Assembly (NCBI RefSeq): GCF_028583425.1
Contig: NC_072791.1
Coordinates: 13,039,868 to 13,103,867, forward strand
Length of the DNA: 64,000 nt
Origin: Eublepharis macularius
Taxonomy: Eukaryota; Chordata; Lepidosauria; Squamata; Eublepharidae
Reading direction: 5' to 3'
In this document: positions 51,034-61,239 of the stretch, piece after piece
How the letters are laid out: every line of letters begins with the position of its first letter
Position numbering within the stretch: position 1 is the stretch's first letter
Notes under the pieces: model-generated
What the model saw: the letters and a program-made list of their open reading frames with translations, nothing else
The model's database searches: none
Told to the model about the DNA's origin: nothing
Translations under genes and position numbers: made by a program

Positions 51034-53883
51034 TAAGAGTCCATTGTTGAGCTGCCTCCCCCCACCATTCTGAAACGTCTTTAGAAGCTGTTGGGGGGGA
51101 AGAGTTTCAAAAGGAAATGGTTTAAAGTGATAGCCATAAACTACTTTGAATGGTGTTTCTCCGGTAGAGGTATGCACACTGTTGTTGTAAGAGAATTCGG
51201 CTAAAGGCAATAAATCAATCCAATTGTCCTGTTGGAAATTGATGTAGCAATGGAGAAATTGTTCTAATATTTGATTAGTTTTTTCTGACTGCCCGTCGGT
51301 TTGCGGATGGTGGGCGGAGCTTAAACCTTGTTCAATGCCCATAAGTTGCATAAGCTCCCGCCAGAAGTTGGCAACAAATTGTCCACCGCAGTCAGATATC
51401 ACCTTTGATGGAAAAGAATGGAATTTTACAATATATTTCAGAAAAATATCCGCCAACTTTTTTGCCGAAGGCATAGTGGTGCAGGGAATGAAGTGGGCTT
51501 GTTTTGAAAATAGATCTATTACAACCAAAATGCAGGTGTGATTTTTGGAGGGGGGAAGATCTGTGATGAAATCCATAGAAATAATTTCCCACGGTCTACT
51601 TGGGGTTTCAAGGGGTTGTAAGAGTCCAGGGGGCTTGCCTTTTCGCGTTTTGGCGCTGAGGCAAATGGGACATGAAGCCACATATTGTGAAATATCTTTG
51701 CGCATGCCCAGCCACCAAAATTGCCTTTGGACCAGATGAAGCATTTTTAAATATCCATAATGGCCAGCTGTTGGGGCATCGTGACAGCGTTGTAGTACTT
51801 CTTTTCTTAAACTATTTGGTACATAAAATCGATCACCCCAAAGCCATTCCCCTTGTTCCGATTGAATTAATTTCTCTTTGGGCACATTCTCCCCCTCCTT
51901 TTCCACTTTGCTTTTCAGTTTTTGTCTCCACCCCTGATCTGATGGAGGAGGTTGCTTTGCGCGGCTGCGCGTTGTGACCACTCCTCCTAATTGCGTAGGC
52001 GAAAACACTGTATCCACTGTCTCCTCCCTCCTGCTTTTGTGTTGAGGCATGCACGATAGGGCGTCCGCAAGAAAGTTTGTTTTGCCGGGCAAGAATTTGA
52101 GAGTGAAATTGAATTTTGAAAAGTATTCCGCCCATCTTAACTGTTTGGCATTTAGTCTCCTAGGAGTACGTAATGCTTCTAAATTTTTGTGATCTGTCCA
52201 TACCTCAAACGGATGGCGGGCCCCTTCTAACCAATGCCTCCAAGAGGAGAGTGCCGCTTTTACAGCAAAAGCTTCCTTTTCCCAAACATTCCAATTTCTC
52301 TCTGGTTCAGAAAATTTTCGAGAAAGATAAGCGCAAGGTTTGAGAATATTGTCCTCCCCACGCTGTAGAAGAACACCCCCAATTGCAGTATTGCTGGCGT
52401 CCACCTGTACTATGACTGGTTCGGATATAAATTGCTGCTTTAGAAGATCAAAAGCCAATTGGCATTGTGGAGTCCACAATAGTTTAGCGTTTGGCTTTTT
52501 GGCTTGTTCCCCTTTGTTTTTGGTTTTTAATAGTTCAGTGAGGGGAAGAGTTATTTGGGCAAAGTCTTGTATAAATTCTCTGTAGAAGTTGGAAAACCCC
52601 AGAAAGGATTGCAGTTCTTTACGGGTTGTGGGAGTTTGCCATTCCTGGATTGCTTTCACTTTGCCTGGATCCATTTTTAGCCCATTTTTGGAAATGCAGT
52701 ATCCTAAATAACTTTCAGTTTTGTGGAATTCACATTTTGATAATTTGATGGGCAATTTGTTGCACATTAGAGTAGTTAAGACTTTTTGTACTAAGTCTAT
52801 GTGTTCTTCCTCTGTTTCTGAGTAAATGAGGACATCATCTAGGTAAACAACTACTCCTTTATATAAAAATTCGTGCAATACTTCATTGATCATGGACATG
52901 AAAACTGAAGGGGCCCCAGACAGGCCAAAAGGCATAACTAAATATTCATACTGTCCTAAGGGCGTATTGAATGCGGTTTTCCATTCATCCCCCTCCCTTA
53001 TACGAACGTGGAAGTAAGCATCTTTTAAGTCCAGTTTGGTGAAGATCTTACCTTGTGCCATGACGTTGAGGAGATCTCTGATGAGGGGAATAGGATAAGC
53101 GTTTGTGGATGAGACTGCATTAAGTCCTCTGAAGTCAGTGCACAGCCTTAATCCTCCATCTTTCTTTTTCACAAACAATACGGGAGCAGCATGAGGACTG
53201 TTTGCTGGTCGTATGAATCCTCTTTGAAGATTAGTGTCAATGAACTTGCGGAGCTCCTCTCTTTCGTTTGGGCTCATAGGATACAGTCTGCCTTTGGGTA
53301 AGGCAGCTCCGGGGATGATTTCTACTGCACAATCTGTCCTCCTATGTGGAGATAAAGTGTTAGCTTCTTCTTCTGTGAAGGCTTGCAAATAAGCTCTGTA
53401 TTCTTTAGGTATCTGATTGATTTCTTCTTGGGTTAATAATGCTTGTTCCATGAGGGTAGGATTGTTACCCCAATTTTGGTTCCAACGATGATTTTTGCAG
53501 CTATCGTGTTTAAAGCTAATGCTTCCAACTGTCCAGTCTATATCTGGGTTGTGGTCCCACAACCATCTGCTCCCCAAAATCAGAGGGTATTTAGCTGTGG
53601 AGCTAATTACAAACGATCTTGTTTCCCAGTGTTGTCCCATGCCTGTGATCACAGGTATTGTTTCAGTGGTGACTGGGTTCATATTTGTACCATCCATTTG
53701 TTCAAAAATAACTGGAGTTTCAAGTTCTTTCATTGGGAGTACTAGTCCATTCACAAGAGTGGGTGCAATAATGTCTCGGGAGCAACCGGAATTGATAAGG
53801 GCTTGTACACGGATATGAGTTGTTCTTTCAGGATTAACCAATGTAACCGGCATGAATAATATGGACCCTCGAGGTCTTTCCAC
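51004..53883 (-). pseudogene. Gypsy pol: protease, reverse transcriptase, RNase H, integrase
   Basis: 959 codons open on the minus strand; the first codon at 53883 is GTG, so pol is probably made as a gag-pol fusion. Counting from there: protease region 25-120 with Asn at 31 where the catalytic Asp is expected (LINSG); RT with LDLKDAYFHV near 284 and YLDD at 347-350; RNase H acidic residues D495, E536, D564, D607; integrase zinc finger H701, H708, C738, C741 and catalytic D771, D831, E867. The last 20 or so codons are off frame (a shift in the G-run near 51050) and run into the MITE. RT and integrase motifs look complete. Confidence 0.92.
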
Positions 53884-54071
53884 TATGGGAGTCGACTGGG
53901 GCTTGATCTGCCGTTTGGGTCCCTTTACGACAGATCCATCTCGTTTCCCGAGTTGGGGCTCTCGGGTCCTTCCTCGCTAGTTAGGGCAGTTGGATCAAGA
54001 TCCATAATTTCCTCTAGCTCTAATCCTTTTTCGGGAGGATTTCTCCGGATAGCTCCTCGCCCCCTTGTCGT

Positions 54072-54938
54072 TCATGGAGTTGGCGTTGGGCGGTATGGTG
54101 GGGGAGGTGTGGTAGAGACTGTTCGCCGTGGTGGGAACGGAGTTCTTTGCACAGGCCTGAATGGACATTGTGCCGCGAAGTGACCGCTTTGGCCACATTG
54201 TAGGCATAGTCCTTGTTGCCATCTAGCATCTCTCGCTCCTCTGGCTGCGTATCCTGTTCCCCTTCCCCCTCTTGTAATTATTGAAGTCCATCGGTGCCCT
54301 GTCGCTTGCTGTTGCTCTACAAGCCGTACTTCTTGCATGCGGTTTTCTACTTCGCATGCCAATTGAATCCAACCCAAGAGTGTGGGGGGATTATCTTGCA
54401 TAAGGGCTCGGTCCAGCAATCTGGGATTCATGCCTTGCTTAAACAAAATTATTTTGGTGGATTCCTCACACCTTGGACATTTGGCGGCCAGTTGTCGGAA
54501 TTTAGTAACATAATCTCTGGCCGACATACTGCCTTGTCTAATGGTTTGTAACTCTGTTCGGGCTCTCCTCTCCTCTAAAGGATCTTCATATTGGGCTCGG
54601 AGTGCCGCTACTAATCCTTGTAGGGATTCTAATTCCGGGGCCCCCAATTCATACAACGCTACATACCATTCTTCCGCCTTTCCTTGCAACCGGGATCCCA
54701 GATGTTCAATTTGACTAGCTTCGTGCTCAAATAAATGTCCCCAACGATTGAAGAATTGCAGCACTTGTACGAGGAAAAATCCCAACTTCGTAGGATCCCC
54801 GTCGAATGTAGCTTCTAGCTTTACCCATCCCATCGGAAATTCTTGAGGTCTGGCTAAAGGTGCCGGAAGTGGGTAGTACGGTAAAGGTGCTGGCTCCTGT
54901 CTTGGCTGAAGATCAGGTTGGCGCGGAATGGGTTGCAT
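54072..54938 (-). pseudogene. Gypsy gag with CCHC zinc knuckle
   Basis: 288 codons from an ATG at 54938. Retrotransposon gag capsid fold features: LEATFDGDP near 41, FFNRWGHLF, LQGKAEEWYVAL near 84-95, SARDYVTKFRQLAAKCP near 139. A C-terminal knuckle C245-x2-C248-x4-H253-x4-C258 binds RNA. Upstream, 54954-55352 continues as a Pro/Gln-rich low-complexity coding region up to the DIRS insertion point. A stop separates this frame from pol. Confidence 0.88.
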
Positions 54939-54953
54939 TGGGAGCGGTTGGGG

Positions 54954-55352
54954 TCATGGCCGCGGGGGTCTCTGCGGTCTCAGAGGTGGAGGACCTTGTG
55001 GCCTCGGTGGTGGTCCTTGTGGTCTCGGGCGCGGAGGACCTCGTGGAAGTGGAGGGGGGCCTTGCGGCCACAAAGATGGAGGACCCTGTGGTACTTGCCT
55101 CGGCGCTGGGCCCCGCGGGAGAGGTTGAAGGGGCGGCTGTTCATGTGGTTGAAGAGGTGGTGGGAGGCCCGGAGGAATCTCCTCTGGTTGTATAGGTTGT
55201 TCCCCTGGGAGGATTGGCGGCTCTTGCGGCTGAAGAGGAGGTTGGACTGGCTGGCCTCCTCCTCCTTCGTCTCCCGGTGGACCTTCTGGAATGGGCCTTT
55301 CTGGTGTCTCATCCTGGAGATCCAGGGGTTGTTTCGGTGGTGGTATCACTGG
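54954..55352 (-). pseudogene. Gypsy pre-gag Pro-rich region, near-gag half
   Basis: Open on the minus strand, rich in PPxRPQGPPP-type repeats. At the DIRS boundary (about 55352) its frame continues into DIRS sequence, so the longer frame to 55514 is a chimera. Its natural continuation lies beyond the DIRS element at about 61457. Confidence 0.65.
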
Positions 55353-55550
55353 TTCATCTTCGTTCTTCTGTGCCTCCACACATGGGGACTGCGCAGGCGC
55401 AGGCCAGCCGCCGGAGAATTTTCTAGAGCTTCCATGGCTCCGAAGGGGCCGTTTGTCGTGCGCCTCAGCGACCGTTTTCCCGCCCAAACGGTCACGTGAT
55501 CCTCCAGCGACCAACGGCCCCTTCCCTCAGTTCTCTTCTTGCCGCCGCTT
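55353..55550 (+). repeat. DIRS left inverted terminal repeat
   Basis: Starts near TTCATCTTCGTTCTTCTGTGCCTCC and runs to GCCGCCGCTTG. It is GC-rich, with CACGTGATCC and CCGTTTTCCCGCCCAAACGG, and leads directly into the gag leader, so it probably carries the promoter. Confidence 0.88.
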
Positions 55551-55736
55551 GGAGAGAACGTGAGCTTCGTTGCTCTGTGCTTTTTTGTGCTTCGTGCTTT
55601 ATTCTGACTGATTGCTTGGCTTTTGACTTCGGACTTCGTGACCTCGACTATTCTTCGGATCTCGTTTTGGACTTTGTTGTGGACTCGGTAATTTGACTCA
55701 GACTGTTTTTGACCTTCCTTTCGCGTGCCCCTGAAG

Positions 55737-57896
55737 ATGGCCTCAAAGGCTCTCTTCAAGCATTGTCTCCAATGCCACACGAAAATGGCCAAGACCGATG
55801 GCCATGAACTGTGCCTGTTCTGTTTGGGGGAGACCCATAATGTGACGGCCTGTAAGATTTGCCAGGGCTTCACCAGCAAGGCCCGGCAGGAGCGCAAGGC
55901 CCGACTGAACTCCTCCCTGTGGCAGAAGGTCATGTCCGGAGGCGCTCCGTTGCCCTCCTCCCAGGCCGGCCCAAGCCCCTCTGCCGAACGGCATTCCAGA
56001 GCTGGCTCAGTGGCCTCCGCGAGGTCGGGGTCGAAACCGCGTCCCCCGAGTACCTCGGCGTCGAGAGCGGCCTCTCCAGCGCAGGGACCGGTGCGGCCGC
56101 CCCGTAGCGCGTCATCCACCAGGTCGGATCCGAGACCGACATCGGAACCGAGGATCCTGGTACCGAGTCCCCGATCGGAACCGACGACCGGATCGATTCC
56201 GATAAAGTCTAAGAGGTCGAAGCCGAGGTCCCCTTCGAAGGCGAGGAGCGCGTCGGTTCCGAGGTCTTCTTCGGAACCAGCGAAGAAGGAGAAGAAGACC
56301 AAGCATCACCGGTCGCCGCGTCCCGCTCCTCAGGAGGAGGTCATCGTGCTTCCTCACACGCCTTCCCCTCATCTGGGCTCCCCGGAGCAAGAAGACATCT
56401 CCGTGCCGGTGCCGGATCCGATGGCCTTCGAGACGGTGCCCGCGGAATTCTCGTCGGGGCCGGAGCCGAGCCCGCGCCGTCGGAGCCGACCATCGCTTCC
56501 TCTTCGGTCGCTGAGGCTGGAACCGAGCCCGTCCCCTCGTCGGAGCCGTCCGTCGCCTGCCCGTCCGTCTCCACCTCCGGTCGGTCGTGAGCGGCATGGT
56601 TCCGGGGACAGTGTCCGATCAGTCCGGTCTACTGCGTCCCGGCATCGGCAGGCTTCCTACCTCCCCTCGCCATACCGTTGCCAATGGGAGGGGGCACCTG
56701 CGGGCTTCTCCGTGTCGGAACCGAGGCCTTCGACATCGAGGTCGGCGTGGGCTCCCCCTCCGCTCCAGGTTCCGGAATCCCAGCTCGGTTCCGATGAGGA
56801 GGATGGGGAGAGCTTTGGCGGCTACCAGTCGGAGTCCTGGTCCGAACCATCGCCAGCTGAGGAGCTAGTGCCATCTGCGGACTCGCCATTCGAGGACCTC
56901 CGCATCTACGCCGACCAGATGGCAAGGATGGCCAAGGCTCTCGAGATGGACATCTCTTCGGCTGTTCCCCAGACCAAGGACAAGCTCCTCAAACGTATCT
57001 ATGGGGATAATCCGGCGTATGTTGGCTTTCCCATGCTCGAGGGTATTGAGGAGATTGTGGAGAAGGTGTGGCAGGTGCCCTGTGATCAACCTCCAACGTC
57101 CAAGCGCATCGAGCAGCTTTACAAGATCAAGCAGGGCACCTGGCCGGCGTTGGTGAAACACCCTCCACCTTCCTCCTTGGTCACAGAGGAATTCAACCCC
57201 CGACGATCGGGTCACTCCTCGGTGCCTGCCGATAAGGAGGGCAAGAAGCTTGATGCCATGGGCAGGCGCCAGTACATCGTCGCTTCGCTGGGTCTGAGGA
57301 TTGCCAACTACCAGACCATCATGGCAGGGTACCAGCTGTACCTCTGGGAGAAGTTGGCATCCTATACCCGGGACCTCCCTCCTGAGCAGAAGGCTGTGGT
57401 GTCCCTGCTGCAAACAGAGGCTGTCCGGCTGTCTAAACAGCAAATGAATGCTGGGAGCCACGCTGCTGACACTGCGGCTAGGGGGATGGCGTCGGCGGTG
57501 GTCCTCAGGCGCCACTCCTGGTTGCGGTCTACGGCCCTGTCCCAGGAAGTGCGTTCCAGGGTGGAGAGCATGCCCTTTGAAGGGGACTCGCTGTTCTCCA
57601 AATCGACCGACGAGACCCTGAAAAAGAAAAAAGAGGACAGGCAGACGGCGCGGTCCTTGGGTCTGGCTCCAGCGGACAAGCCCTCCTCCAGGTCACGGTA
57701 CGCTCCCCGGTCCGGCCCTTACCACTACCAGGGCAGATACCAACAGCAGCGGCCGGGCTACCATCAGTATCCTGCCTACCAGCAGCGGCCTTACCCTCCC
57801 GCACAGCAGCAGAGGAGGCGTCGGCCCTTCAAGCCTCGTCAGGCACAGCAACCGGCCCAGCAGAAAGACCAGCAGGGCGCCGGGAGGCAGTACTGA
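55737..57896 (+). CDS. DIRS gag-like protein
   Basis: About 719 codons from the ATG at 55737 (AAGATGG, strong context); the frame is open 12 nt further to a GTG. The N-terminus has a Cys/His cluster typical of DIRS gag: counting the GTG as 1, C14-x2-C17, C30-x2-C33, H38, C43-x2-C46. A long Ser/Arg/Pro-rich disordered middle follows (about 60-340). A more ordered region comes after it (DLRIYADQMARMAKALEMD, VEKVWQVPCDQPPTSKRIEQ), and the tail is Gln/Arg/Tyr-rich. Probably the particle-forming, RNA-binding protein. No frameshift or stop; same frame as the RT, separated by one stop and 174 nt. Confidence 0.85.
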   Translation: MASKALFKHCLQCHTKMAKTDGHELCLFCLGETHNVTACKICQGFTSKARQERKARLNSSLWQKVMSGGAPLPSSQAGPSPSAERHSRAGSVASARSGSKPRPPSTSASRAASPAQGPVRPPRSASSTRSDPRPTSEPRILVPSPRSEPTTGSIPIKSKRSKPRSPSKARSASVPRSSSEPAKKEKKTKHHRSPRPAPQEEVIVLPHTPSPHLGSPEQEDISVPVPDPMAFETVPAEFSSGPEPSPRRRSRPSLPLRSLRLEPSPSPRRSRPSPARPSPPPVGRERHGSGDSVRSVRSTASRHRQASYLPSPYRCQWEGAPAGFSVSEPRPSTSRSAWAPPPLQVPESQLGSDEEDGESFGGYQSESWSEPSPAEELVPSADSPFEDLRIYADQMARMAKALEMDISSAVPQTKDKLLKRIYGDNPAYVGFPMLEGIEEIVEKVWQVPCDQPPTSKRIEQLYKIKQGTWPALVKHPPPSSLVTEEFNPRRSGHSSVPADKEGKKLDAMGRRQYIVASLGLRIANYQTIMAGYQLYLWEKLASYTRDLPPEQKAVVSLLQTEAVRLSKQQMNAGSHAADTAARGMASAVVLRRHSWLRSTALSQEVRSRVESMPFEGDSLFSKSTDETLKKKKEDRQTARSLGLAPADKPSSRSRYAPRSGPYHYQGRYQQQRPGYHQYPAYQQRPYPPAQQQRRRRPFKPRQAQQPAQQKDQQGAGRQY

Positions 57897-58070
57897 CGGG
57901 TCGCGCCAGCCGTATCCCCGAACTTTTCGGACAGACTTAGTCCACTCCTCTCTGAGTGGGAGTCAATAACATCTGACTCATGGGTCTTAACTATTGTTGA
58001 ACTGGGGTACGGGCTGGAGTTTGTTGAGCTGCCTAGATGCAGTTCACCCCTGACAGCTGTCAATAACACT

Positions 58071-59789
58071 ATGGCCGAGCTGGATGCGGAGATCGTGTCG
58101 CTCTTGGCCAAGGGTGCTGTGGAAGAATTGCCCTATGAGGACTCTGTAAAGGGTTTCTTCTCTAGGTTCTTCCTGGTCCCTAAGAAGGATGGGGGCTTAC
58201 GTCCCATTTTAGATCTGAGGGGCCTTAATGCCTTCCTCAAGGTGACCAAATTCAAAATGGTTACGTTGGCGGCTGTGATCGCCTTACTGAGGCAAGGGGA
58301 TTGGTTTGCGGTTCTTGACTTAAAGGACGCATACTTTCACGTGGGCATACGGAAGGAGCACAGGAAGTACCTGAGTTTTGTTTACCGGCAAAGGGTTTTC
58401 CGGTATAAGGTGCTCCCCTTTGGCCTGTCCACTGCCCCACGAGTGTTCACTAAATGTGTGGCCCCTGTGGTTTCCTTCCTACGGGAAGAAGGCTGTACCA
58501 TCTTTCCGTACCTCGATGACTGGCTCATCGTGGCTGAATCGGAGTCTAGGCTGGTGCAGGACATTGGCTTGGTACTTAGCACTTGCCAACGCCTGGGGCT
58601 CCTGGTGAACTTGGAGAAATCCAAGCTGGTGCCCAACTGCAAGGTGTCCTACATTGGTGCACTCTTAGACTCTGTGGAGGGTAAGGCCCTGCTCCCCTTG
58701 GAGAGGGCTCGGTCCCTAAGGGGTCTAGTGTCCATGTTTAAAAGGAACCGGTTCCAGTCTGTGCGCACTATCCAGTGCCTACTAGGGCATATGGCAGCGG
58801 CCACCTCTGTGGTGCCTTTCGCTAGGCTGCGTATGCGCCCTCTCCAGAACTGGTTTGTGCGGAGGTACGATGCTCTGCTGCACCCTCCGTCCCTCAAATT
58901 CTCTATCCCAAGGGTCATCCTCTCCTCCTTGGACTGGTGGCTGTCTGATGACAACTTGTTTAAAGGGACCCCTTTTGGGTATCAACACCATGACATCACG
59001 GTTACCACTGATGCCTCTCTGTTGGGATGGGGGGCTTACTGTGGTGATGTGTCTGTGCAAGATGTCTGGTCTGACAGGGAAAAGACCCTCCATATCAATG
59101 TGCTTGAACTAAGGGCCATTCGTTTCGCACTTGTGTCTCTTACAGCACTGCTGAGAAATCGTCAGGTGTTGGTGCAGACGGACAACACGACTGCCATGTA
59201 CTACGTGAATCAGCAGGGGGGCACAGTGTCCATGGCCCTGTGCCGGGAAGCCACACTCACTTGGCAGTGGGCTATCAAGAACGGCGTGTCGCTCCGTGCT
59301 ATACACGTGGCTGGGTCAGACAATGCCCGGGCAGATGCCCTCAGCAGGGTCCCTTTACTGGACCACGAGTGGGAACTGAACGTAGAGTGCGTTGGGCCGA
59401 TCTTCCAGATGTGGGGTCATCCAGTGATAGACGTGTTCGCCACTGCGGCAACCACCAAGGCCCACACGTTCTGTTCCAGGGCAGGGAGCGACCCCCTCTC
59501 TATTGGGGATGCCTTCCAGTTTACGTGGACGCAGGGCTTGCACTACATGTTTCCTCCGTTCCCCTTGATTTCCAGGGTCCTGTGCAAGATAGAGGAGGAC
59601 GGGACGGACTGCATCCTAGTGGCCCCCTTCTGGCCACGGCAGGTTTGGTTCCCGAAGCTCCTGCGAATGTCCCAACGGACGTATGTGAGTCTGCCCCCTC
59701 GGCAAGACCTTCTCCTAAACGGGAGCCTAGTCCACCACGATCCCAAGAAGCTGCACCTAACGGCTTGGCGGATCGTTCCTCCCCGATAG
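58071..59789 (+). CDS. DIRS reverse transcriptase-RNase H with C-terminal methyltransferase-like region
   Basis: 572 codons from ATG at 58071. RT motifs: FFLVPKKDGGLRPILDLRGL at 33-52, LDLKDAYFHV at 82-91, LPFGLSTAPRVF, YLDD at 147-150. RNase H: D314 (TTDASLLGWG), E346 (NVLELRAI), D371 (VQTDNTT), D422 (ARADALSR). After RNase H comes IDVFAT..., FPPFPLISRVLCKIEEDG, ILVAPFWPRQVWFPKLL, the region annotated as Dam/MT-like in DIRS elements; I see no clear DPPY-type motif. All catalytic residues are present. The last part overlaps the recombinase frame. Confidence 0.93.
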   Translation: MAELDAEIVSLLAKGAVEELPYEDSVKGFFSRFFLVPKKDGGLRPILDLRGLNAFLKVTKFKMVTLAAVIALLRQGDWFAVLDLKDAYFHVGIRKEHRKYLSFVYRQRVFRYKVLPFGLSTAPRVFTKCVAPVVSFLREEGCTIFPYLDDWLIVAESESRLVQDIGLVLSTCQRLGLLVNLEKSKLVPNCKVSYIGALLDSVEGKALLPLERARSLRGLVSMFKRNRFQSVRTIQCLLGHMAAATSVVPFARLRMRPLQNWFVRRYDALLHPPSLKFSIPRVILSSLDWWLSDDNLFKGTPFGYQHHDITVTTDASLLGWGAYCGDVSVQDVWSDREKTLHINVLELRAIRFALVSLTALLRNRQVLVQTDNTTAMYYVNQQGGTVSMALCREATLTWQWAIKNGVSLRAIHVAGSDNARADALSRVPLLDHEWELNVECVGPIFQMWGHPVIDVFATAATTKAHTFCSRAGSDPLSIGDAFQFTWTQGLHYMFPPFPLISRVLCKIEEDGTDCILVAPFWPRQVWFPKLLRMSQRTYVSLPPRQDLLLNGSLVHHDPKKLHLTAWRIVPPR

Positions 59790-60805
59790 GCTTTACTGAC
59801 GAGGTGCAGAGGGTCCTCCTGAATGCTCGTCGGCCATCCACTAGGCGCGCTTATGCGGCCAAGTGGCGCAGGTTTGAGCTCTGGGCACTTGCCAGAGGGG
59901 TGGTGCCTGACAGCAGTCCCTTGGGGGTTGTGTTCGAGTATTTGTGCCACTTGCGTGGCCTGGGCTTGAAGGCTTCCACCCTCAAGGTCCACCTGGCAGC
60001 GATATCAGCTGCTCACACCCGTGTTGAGGGTGCTACGGTGTTTTCTCACCCACACTCCCGCCAGTTCCTTAAGGGCATGTACAATCTTTACCCACCTGTG
60101 TCGGCGCCAGTGCCTCAGTGGTCACTGTCTTTGGTGCTCTCACGTCTCATGTTGTCTCCATTTGAACCTATGGCTACATGCCCCTTGGATATGCTATCCT
60201 ACAAGGTAGCATTCTTGGTGGCCGTAACGTCGGCCAGACGGGTCAGTGAGCTGTCTGCACTGCGGTCTGACCCTCCCTTTCTTGTGTTTCATCCCAACAA
60301 GGTGGTCCTGCGTCCCTGCCTCGGGTTCCTGCCCAAGGTGGTGTCCGCCTTCCACCTCTCGCAGGATATCTCACTACCTGCGTTCTTTCCTCAACCTTCC
60401 TCTAAGGGGGAAAAGGCCCTTCATTCCCTAGACTTGAAGAGGGCCCTAGCCTATTACCTGGATAGGACGAAGGAATTCCGCACCTGTCCTCACCTGTTTG
60501 TATGTTTTGGGGCCAAGGACAAGGGTAACAGGGCTTCCTCACAGACTCTGTCTAGGTGGATTGTGACGGCCATTAGCAAGGCCTATTCCCTGGCAGGGGT
60601 GGCTTGCCCGCTTCATGTCAGAGCCCACTCCACGCGGTCCCAAGCATCCTCTTCGGCACTCCTCAGGGGGGTGCCCCTGGTTAACATTTGTAAAGCAGCC
60701 ACATGGTCCTCTGCAGACACCTTTGTCAGGCATTACGCCGTTGATGTCAATGCGGAGCAGGATGTATCTGTGGCCAAGGCTGTCTTACACTCCCTCTTTT
60801 CCTGA
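59780..60805 (+). CDS. DIRS tyrosine recombinase
   Basis: The frame is open from 59240 (GTG) to 60805, but the family core starts near 59780 (SPIGFTDEVQRVLLNARRPS). It has an N-terminal SAM-like DNA-binding half (STRRAYAAKWRRFELWALAR, STLKVHLAAISAAHTRV). The catalytic half, numbered from 59240, has Arg334 (TSARRVSEL), His463-x2-Arg466 (RAHSTR), Trp489 (KAATWSS) and the nucleophile Tyr499 (FVRHYAVD). It would integrate circular cDNA. The frame has no ATG before the core and lies -1 to the RT frame, so expression by frameshifting or splicing is likely. Confidence 0.92.
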   Translation, partial: SPIGFTDEVQRVLLNARRPSTRRAYAAKWRRFELWALARGVVPDSSPLGVVFEYLCHLRGLGLKASTLKVHLAAISAAHTRVEGATVFSHPHSRQFLKGMYNLYPPVSAPVPQWSLSLVLSRLMLSPFEPMATCPLDMLSYKVAFLVAVTSARRVSELSALRSDPPFLVFHPNKVVLRPCLGFLPKVVSAFHLSQDISLPAFFPQPSSKGEKALHSLDLKRALAYYLDRTKEFRTCPHLFVCFGAKDKGNRASSQTLSRWIVTAISKAYSLAGVACPLHVRAHSTRSQASSSALLRGVPLVNICKAATWSSADTFVRHYAVDVNAEQDVSVAKAVLHSLFS

Positions 60806-60981
60806 GGGAGTTTTGGTATGACTTTCTTGGCGTACCTGTTGGGTACCCTTGAATGAAAGTGTGTATATATGTACCTGGGGGTGTGTATATATGTAAATAT
60901 TGGGTATTTATGTGTCCTTACACAGTATCTTTACATAGATGTATATATGCATATCTATTTATTGTTGTTCTTGTTTTGCTT

Positions 60982-60987
60982 AATAAA
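60982..60987 (+). terminator. DIRS polyadenylation signal candidate
   Basis: AATAAA about 180 nt after the recombinase stop and just upstream of the internal complementary region. Confidence 0.5.
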
Positions 60988-61039
60988 ATTGTGTTGGACT
61001 TCACCCCGGCCTTCCTTATTGTGTGAAGCTTGGTACACT

Positions 61040-61130
61040 CCCATGTGTGGAGGCACAGAAGAACGAAGATGAAAACAGGGTTAACATACCTGTAACTTAT
61101 GTTCATCGAGTTCTTCTGTGCTGACACACA
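61040..61130 (+). repeat. DIRS internal complementary region
   Basis: 61040-61073 is the exact complement of the left end (55353-55386), and 61073-61130 is the complement of the right end (61399-61456). In the DIRS replication model this region templates joining of the two ends into a circle. Confidence 0.9.
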
Positions 61131-61239
61131 ACCCTCCCTCCTACCCCGCTGTGAACTCCAATGCACAATAATGTGATGGCTGTAACGGAAATTGGTGTTT
61201 TTAAGGTGTTATGGCTGAGGTGTGTTGGTCAAGCGGCGG

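Noticed and set aside
54860..55499. Plus-strand frames of 111 and 193 codons rich in Trp/Arg or Val/Glu/Gly
   Set aside because: Reverse strand of the gypsy Pro-rich repeat; low-complexity artefact.
55346..56302. 318-codon minus-strand frame opposite DIRS gag
   Set aside because: Shadow of the GC-rich gag coding strand; no domain, and it crosses the DIRS/gypsy boundary.
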